Source of the DNA: Daphnia pulex
Taxonomy: Eukaryota; Arthropoda; Branchiopoda; Diplostraca; Daphniidae
Reading direction: 5' to 3'
Assembly (NCBI RefSeq): GCF_021134715.1
Contig: NC_060023.1
Location: 5,456,001-5,520,000 of the forward strand
Length of the DNA: 64,000 nucleotides
A program made the position numbers and the translations under genes. The notes under the pieces are model-generated. The model saw nothing but the letters and a program-made list of their open reading frames with translations, searched no databases and was not told where the DNA came from. This document shows positions 57,767-64,000 of the stretch, piece after piece. The stretch's first letter is position 1. Every line of letters starts with the position of its first letter.

Positions 57767-59941
57767 AATTTGACCTTTTTTGAATATCTTATATCTATAA
57801 TCATATCATTGTTCTTCATGTTGTAAACTCTTTCTATGACATCAGGTCTATCCGAAGCTGAGTGGTATGAAAGAATGCTGTTTTTATTTGTGGCCACTTT
57901 GGATTGCACGTGAATGTTAGAAAGTAGGTCGGCTTTCAAAATTTCCCGCAGGTGGCCATTGCGTCCTGATATCCGTGATGCATGGCCCTAGGACTACCTT
58001 TGAAACTGGATGGTAGAATTAAAGTTTTTCCTATTGTAAGATTTTCTCTTTCTGCTCTGTTGTCCAAATAGTCCAGCATCAGGCCATTGTATTGGGCTAC
58101 GAGTAGATCGGTCGAATTTTCACTTAGATATTTAAGTCGGTTATCTTCCGTCTTGACGTAGGAATCTACTAAGTATTGCTGGAAGAGCTGCCCACCATGA
58201 AGGCAGATGTTAAAATGGCCTTGAATAGACATCCGGAAGAGGTAAAAGCGTGAATCGTCCTTTTGCCTTGTTATTAAAAAGCACATTTAGTAATCAATTA
58301 AAATGAGTTATTATTGTTTTAACTATTTCATTACCACGTCTACTGCTTGCGCTTTGATCTTCGGGATCAACCAATGTTTCTTCAAATTCTAATTCGTGAT
58401 CCTTAGCCCCCTTTGCTGCAGTTTCACCACCCGGTTCCCTTTGGATGGATCTTCTTCGTCGTCTTCTTCTCCTTCTGCTTCCCCCCGTTCATCATTCGTT
58501 CTGTAAAGTATGTTTGGGTTCAATCCGCTGCCACCGTTTGGAAAGAGCAAGGAGCACGTCATTGGGTCGCATATGGATTTGTGTGCGTATATTTTGATGA
58601 ATCTCTGTCCTCTTGTCAGAATCAGAAGATGGCCACAAATGTCTCGATCAATCGAATGTGTCTCGTATGGCTTCATCAACACTTTTGAAAACGACGCCGA
58701 TCTCATTACTTCTTGGAATATTATGTCACTCTTGATCTTGTTGGTTTTAATGATTGTGAATGATCATTGCAACAGCCAGTTGGTCTCTGTTCTCAGCTAC
58801 GGAATTCCGCTATTCTTCTTCAAAGACTTGGCGCATTGATTTGTACAAATGCGCGGAAGGATTTACTTCTTGAAGGATATTATCCAATGCAATCCATCGC
58901 TCGCAGCTTGCATTTGCCTCGTTATGCAGTTGGATGTTAAAGTAAAGATCAGCATTTCTTGGGTTCTGTAAATTTTGACCAACAAAGCTCGTCGTGTGGT
59001 ACACCATTCCGTGGATATGAAAGCAATGTGGTCCCACACTAGGCGCAAGAGAAACGTTGGAACCCCTCGAGCCAAACGCAAGTGTAGTTCCGTATTTTCT
59101 TCATGAAGTTCGCTGCTTGCGGATGACTGTGGGTCAAAAGGCTTTTATGAAATTTGGGACATTCCTTCACATCAGGGAGAATAACTTTGCCTTTGTTGCA
59201 ACAATTAGCGAATTTTTATCGCTTGACATCTCTTTTTTGAAATGTAGAGCATGGCAGTATCAGGATTTTGAGTCCATCTTGCCACAGTCACGAGTGAGAA
59301 TTTTGTCTTCACTTTCTACTTCTCTTTGAGCCGATCGGTGATTTCTGGCTTGTTTGTTGACGAAGTTCCATCAAGAATTCCGCGCGATATGCACGCTCGG
59401 TTTCTATTTCCATCGGAACTATTTCACCGTGTGGTTGAGTGTCGTACTCGTTTAGACCCTCTGTAGCCTCTTTTAAAGGGTCTCGAGGCCGTCAATTTTT
59501 TGTAACTAGTCTGTTTCCATGGTCTCCTCTAAATGTGCCTCCGTCCATTTCTTGTTGCTGGTCTGCTTCATCATCGCTTGGTTCTCCTTTCTGGACCGGT
59601 GTCATCAAGACAGCTTGCCCTGCTCTTCCGTCAGGTTCCGTAGAATTCAGTCGGTTTTTTTCGCGGTTATGCTTCGGATATTGTCGTAGTTGCTCCAATC
59701 GTTTCTCTCTAACGACAGGAGATTCGTTATGTCTTCTTTCTCGTTGTTTCTCAGATTTGATCCTCAGCTTGTGAAAGAATTCGTTTCGGAGACATTCTTC
59801 AATTGTTGCAAAAACACTACTAAACAAATACCTGGTCAAAAATGGATATTTGATTAATATGAAATGGACGTAATTACTAATCATCTTACCCAAATTGTAA
59901 CGGTGGTGAAAGTCATAGGTTCCAGTCTTTTCGCAGACCAA

Positions 59942-60869
59942 ATCTTGAATAAGGCGTAAACTGAGAAGATTTCACACTTGCGAAACAGCCTAATGAAAGG
60001 TAGTACTTTGTTATCATTTTTAAATTGAAAGGAGTACATTAGTGACCCTTAAGATTATATTAGGAAACAATATTAACCTAGAAACTAAATTCACACACAC
60101 TTGGGTTCTGAAATTAACATGAAATTTAAAGCATAGTGGTTAGCAAGTCGGTGTGTTGACGTCGGATCTATGGAATGTTTGAGTGTTGTAAATGGAATTT
60201 ATTTGTATATTAAAGTACCTAACAGTTCCATTCCAATAGCTGAGAGGTTAGCTAGCTGAGCTACGATGGTCATTTTAATAAGATTGTTTTTTTTTCAACA
60301 TACAAACTTTTTTATAAATCAAATTTTGTGAAATTAAAACACTTAAACTCAACAACCTGATTGAAATATATTTCACGATTATTTAAAATGTTTCAAATGA
60401 ATATTATATAGTCAAATATGTAGCCGCAAATTAAAATTGTGACGTGTTGATGAGATTGAGAGGGATTCACTAAGGGTTGGAGAATGTTGTACATTTTTCA
60501 AATAATAAAATTTTAAAAATTCTACTTGCGATCTTAATAAATCTGGTAAAGTATTTGCTAACGCTTACCTTAATTCATAATTCAAATCATATAAATAACT
60601 TATTTGTGATCTCATCATCTCAATAAACCCTGCAAAATATTTAACACGTGCAATTCAATATTGACACCGACTCGACGACACGACCAAAGGTCTGAACAAA
60701 TTTTCCCCCACAAATTTTCGTACTTTAGTCTGTTTTGTACACAATAAATATCGCAATTGATTACGTCATTGTTGCATTTACAAATATATTTCGTAACAAT
60801 GTTGCTTTACAAAACCCCTCTGTGCTTTCTTGCTGATTAAAAATATCAGCTATAATTAAGTTTTATAAA
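59942..60869. other. AT-rich spacer with weak tRNA-like sequences
   Basis: 60131-60180 (GCATAGTGGTTAGCAAGTCG) and 60237-60270 look like isolated A-box sequences without clear B boxes. No gene was recognised. Confidence 0.35.
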
Positions 60870-61310
60870 ATGACTGAACGAAGCAAAATATCTGGTAAGG
60901 GAAAATTATTTTGTATTCATGGTGTTTTAGGTGTTTGTAATTAGTAGAATGTGTAATATTAACCAATGTTTTATTTTTAATTTCTAGATTCCAATTTTTC
61001 GGAGGGTTTAAGCGATGATGAAATGAAAAAAGACCGGTCCTCACCGCCTTTCCTAGCACGCCAAGTGCCTCAACTTACCTCCTCAGGTGCTTCTATCGCC
61101 TTTATCTAAATGTGTCTTATTCTTTATAGTGCTATTTCCGTCTTATCCCTCTTTTTATCGGCTAGAAAGCAGTTGGTGGAGGTTGGTGAAGATGGAGGAA
61201 AAGGAGATGTTGGAGTAATTTTTAAATGTTTTTTTTTAATGTTTGTTCGTTTTTTACATTTCAATTCACATTCAATTCAATCAAGATTATTAATACAAAT
61301 CTTTTAAAGC
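60870..61310 (+). CDS. Hypothetical gene start, two to three exons
   Basis: I do not recognise this protein. Exon 1 (60870-60894, MTERSKIS) and exon 2 (60988-61086, SNFSEGLSDDEMKKDRSSPP) join in phase and end at a GTGCTT donor. A third segment from about 61129, after TCTTTATAG, reads either VLFPSYPSFY or SAISVLSLFLSARKQLVEV in another frame. The second reading resembles the copy at 62398-62510 (AVLFGFLSDEAASLIARKQ). The copies suggest a tandemly duplicated, lineage-specific gene that is partly decayed. Confidence 0.35.
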
Positions 61311-61854
61311 TCTCCTTTTTTAGATTACAAATCACAGAATATTTACTAACCCTTTGAAAATATACGCTTTTGATTTTTTTATGAAACAGAAAAGAAGTTG
61401 TATTAGCTGATTTTCAACATGAAACCACATTACAGACTGATTTTTGTCTGCAAGCAAAGCATGCGTCGGTTACGTCGATTACCGTGGCAACGCAATGCTA
61501 CAGCAACTCGAGGCCTACATTCTAGCTCATCCGATAAAAATTTATATAATAACGGCGGATAGGACGGCCCTAGCACTAGAAAAATATAATTCTAGAACAT
61601 TTAACAATAATTATTTAGAACATTTAACAGGTGGAAAAACATAATTACTCGCTGTTTTACGATTGAATTTCATTTCCTCAGATTTCCGCTTGCCGCTTGC
61701 AGCGATGAAAGGCGTTGCTAAACGACAACAATCCAACAGATTCCAACTGGCGGTGAAATTTCCGTCTTCCAAACACGTTTAACGAAATGGAAATTCCTCA
61801 ATCGCAGGAAGAGAGAATTATGAATACCGGATAACTGGCAGCAATGACTATAGA

Positions 61855-62140
61855 CAGATTGAGAAATTTCCTCCTTCATTACATTTCCCTTTTGGAAAGC
61901 CCCAGAGTTTCCAATCTAATTTTTTTCTAAACCTTTCCGTAAAAGGTACTGAACCTCAGAAAACACTGGTCTATTCGGTGCATATTTCTCGCTTGTTAAT
62001 TGCTTGGAATGAAGTAAGATTGGATTCTATTATGAGCGACATAAATTTTGTACAAAAGATTCAACACCAACTGCACTAGCTTAGGAGGAAAAAGGCGACG
62101 TTGCCAAGTTACAACAATGCCTAAAGACAATCTTGGCTTC
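61855..62140 (+). repeat. Direct duplication, copy 1
   Basis: Matches 63190-63480 over about 280 bp (for example GGAATGAAGTWAGATTGGA, then AGGAAAARGGCGACGTTGCC). An adjacent duplicated block pairs 61110-61230 with 62375-62530 (GCTAGAAAGCAGTTGGTGGA). Together they show that about 1.3 kb was duplicated in tandem. Confidence 0.8.
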
Positions 62141-62397
62141 CAGCTTCACAAAATCGTCAGTAAGCCTAGTTCCGAATTTTGTTACTTGCAGCCGTTGCTC
62201 CCAGTAATTTTTACTTCAAATTAAAAAAAACAAATGGCTCCAGAAAGAGCAAAGGTCGGCAAGGGAAATTTTTGAATTAAAAGTAAAGATGCGCCAAGCG
62301 GAATAAAAGTTGAGAGAAACATTCACAAGTAAAGCAGTGAGTATTTACGCAGTATCTTCACCTGTTACATTTTCTAAATGTTATTATTCTTTTTAGT

Positions 62398-63030
62398 GCT
62401 AGAGCCGTGCTTTTCGGCTTTTTATCTGATGAGGCAGCTAGCCTCATAGCTAGAAAGCAGTTGGTGGAAGTTAACGGGAGGTTGGCGAAGATTTAGGAAA
62501 AAGAAAAGGAATTGTTTGAGTTCATTTTCAAAAATCAATGTTGCATTTTTTATGTTTTTTAGTTTTTTTTTTACATTTCATTCGATCAAGACAATACAAT
62601 TCTTTCCATTCCATCTTATTATTATAATTATTTAGATGCTGAGTAACATGAATCATGAGGAGCATGCAGGAGATGATCCTGAAATCCGGAGAGTATCACC
62701 ACACACGCTTGACACACACGTTAGTTTACTTTAAAAATTAAAAAAATTCAAATTAACCAATTAAGAACATGTTAAGATAACAATGCTAATATTTTAATCA
62801 TAATATGTTCTTAATAATAGAAAGAAGTTCCTCAAAAATGGCAAGGTCAAGGCCAAGGACTCATTGGATAAGAAAATTGGATTGCGAAGAATCAAGACAG
62901 AAAATGAAGGCTATTGGAACTGGGAGAGCGAGGGAAAAGAGGAAAAAAAAGTTTGGGAGAAGACATCATTGTACAAGTTGAAGTTGACAGTGAGGAAGAA
63001 ATTTACCAGAATGAAGAGGGAGGCCTAGAC
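62398..63030 (+). pseudogene. Second copy of the hypothetical gene, with a basic C-terminal exon
   Basis: After TTTTTAG the copy reads ARAVLFGFLSDEAASLIARK to a stop at 62494. Downstream, 62637-62719 (after TATTTAG) encodes MLSNMNHEEHAGDDPEIRRV and ends at GTTAGT. 62822-63027 (after AATAATAG) is open in two frames, one lysine-rich (KKFLKNGKVKAKDSLDKKIG) and one arginine-rich (MARSRPRTHWIRKLD). I cannot decide which frame, if any, is used. Confidence 0.3.
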
Positions 63031-63189
63031 AGTGGTTTTTTGCATTCCAAATGTTATTAAAATAAATGAATTTTAAATACCCATAAATATTGTCCTTGTC
63101 ATTTTTTTCAGCAGTAAGCTCGAAAACCAGAAACGACGAGACTCAATACCATTAATATGAAGTTTCAGGCAGCAATGACTTTTTAGAAA

Positions 63190-63480
63190 TTCACAGATTG
63201 AGGAATTCCTTCATTCATGCATTTCCCTCTTGGATAACAACAAAGTGCCCAACCTAATTATTTTCTTAACCTTTCTATTAAAGTTTCTTAACTTCATAAA
63301 ATACTGGTCCATTCTGTGCATATTTCATCGCTTGGAAAATGCGTGGAATGAAGTTAGATTGGACTCTATTAAGAGAGACATAAATTGTGTACTTGTTCGA
63401 CCAAAGATTAAAGACCAACTTCACTACACTCTTTTGGAGGAAAAGGGCGACGTTGCCAAGTAAAAACAATGCTTGTTGAC
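63190..63480 (+). repeat. Direct duplication, copy 2
   Basis: Second member of the pair described at 61855-62140. This copy has a continuous short open frame ending DQLHYTLLEEKGDVAK, while the first copy has a stop at the equivalent position. Confidence 0.8.
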
Positions 63481-63607
63481 AAGACAAATGAGAGAGCGTT
63501 AAAATTAGGCTTCAGCTTTGTTTTTGCGACGTTGCCTTTTATAAAAAAAGTTATGCACAGTCGCACGCTGACTAAAGGAGTACATATCGCTTACTGTATG
63601 TATCTTC

Positions 63608-63988
63608 TGTAAGCCCGCCCCCTTCATGCTCTTCTCCTCTTTTAATAACCGTGCTCAGTTTTGGGCTCCCATTTATGACCGTACACAATTCTCCTCTTTT
63701 AATAACCTCTCATCATTTTCGCCCACCATTAATGACCTGCTTCTACGGTTGACACACTCAACCGTTCCAATAGGCCGCGCGTGAGTATATTAACTCCCGT
63801 CGCAGCCTCCAAGAGTCAGACTAGTCATCTCACTCGTCAACTACCTAAGGCAACAGTTGTAAGTTAAACTCTCTCTCTCTCTCAGTTTGTATTCTGTGCT
63901 ATGTAGCAAATAAACTAGTTCGGCCTAAATGTTTGAACCATTCTTCGAAGTAAGCGCGCCTTTTCGACCCCCCAAAAAGCGCCTTACA
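63608..63988 (+). mobile_element. Putative 381-bp LTR at the window edge
   Basis: It begins TGTAAGC and ends GCCTTACA, so the TG...CA ends extend to a 6-bp inverted repeat (TGTAAG / CTTACA). A CAAATAAACTAG polyadenylation-like signal lies near 63907, downstream of a CTCTCTCT tract. The following bases (AAAGTACTATTT) do not form an obvious primer-binding site, and the 5-bp flanks differ, so either it is the 5' LTR of an element that continues beyond the window or the boundaries are off. Confidence 0.5.
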
Positions 63989-64000
63989 AAAGTACTATTT

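Larger units (their letters stand above)
55380..59941 (-). mobile_element. Decayed Helitron (Rep-helicase), minus orientation
   Basis: Reading from high to low coordinates the pieces follow Helitron order. First is an N-terminal segment with RERRHNESPVVREKRLEQLR (59492-59941), then a HGMVYHTTS / NEANASCERW block (58810-59037). A LLFPNGGSGLNPN block (58389-58706) and a Helitron_like_N block with SIQGHFNICLHGGQLFQQYL (57936-58286) follow. The Rep HUH segment has IHVIEFQKRGLLHCHMLIW (57572-57766), and a Pif1-type helicase segment has LLGGDFRQYLSVVRHG (55453-55851). Frameshifts and stops separate most blocks, and a MITE is inserted at 56292-56578. I could not define the TC and CTRR ends. Confidence 0.8.

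Noticed and set aside
1..64000. Bacterial or viral contamination
   Set aside because: Multi-exon genes with animal homology run through the window, and no operon-like or phage-like gene order was seen.

Overview
This is nuclear DNA of a multicellular animal. Genes are split by many short (about 50-100 bp) GT-AG introns, the DNA is AT-rich, and the spaces between genes are full of decayed mobile elements. Compact introns, the protein sequences and the mix of Helitron, Ty3/gypsy, CR1/jockey-like LINE and Mutator-like pieces suggest an arthropod, most likely a branchiopod crustacean such as Daphnia. That is inference; no database was searched.

Six conserved host genes could be assembled exon by exon with consistent phases: a KIF14-type kinesin (6864-11743, +), a LIN-9 homologue of the DREAM/MuvB complex (16080-19713, +), a CENP-K-like inner-kinetochore protein (22321-23372, +), the cytosolic Fe-S scaffold NUBP1 (24052-25792, -), a Ctr/SLC31 copper transporter (45662-46363, +) and the AP-3 adaptor mu subunit (46483-49067, -). 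A seventh locus, VPS33A-like (13383-14680, -), holds only the N-terminal half of the protein and then runs into unrelated coding sequence. The left 25 kb is therefore gene-rich, and three of its genes (KIF14, LIN9, CENP-K) act in mitosis or in mitotic transcription. The Ctr and AP3M genes are convergent, with stop codons about 120 bp apart.

The rest is accessory. From 26 to 45 kb and from 49 to 64 kb there are terminal-inverted-repeat elements, foldback repeats, tRNA-like SINE heads, a broken Ty3/gypsy copy (about 41.8-43.9 kb), a 3' LINE fragment (51.1-51.65 kb), a decayed Helitron with a nested MITE (55.4-59.9 kb) and a probable LTR at the right edge. Several lineage-specific or transposon-derived protein fragments lie among them.

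The most striking object is a 2.3 kb element at 31054-33397. It has long inverted termini beginning GGT, a perfect 9-bp target duplication (TAAAGTTAA), a decayed Ulp1-type protease plus PHD finger, and a piece of a host GCK-III (STK24/25/26-like) protein kinase gene that still carries its intron. It looks like an animal Pack-MULE, meaning a Mutator-like element that has captured host genomic DNA. A separate fragment of a Mutator-like transposase C-terminus lies about 4.5 kb away (26529-26806).
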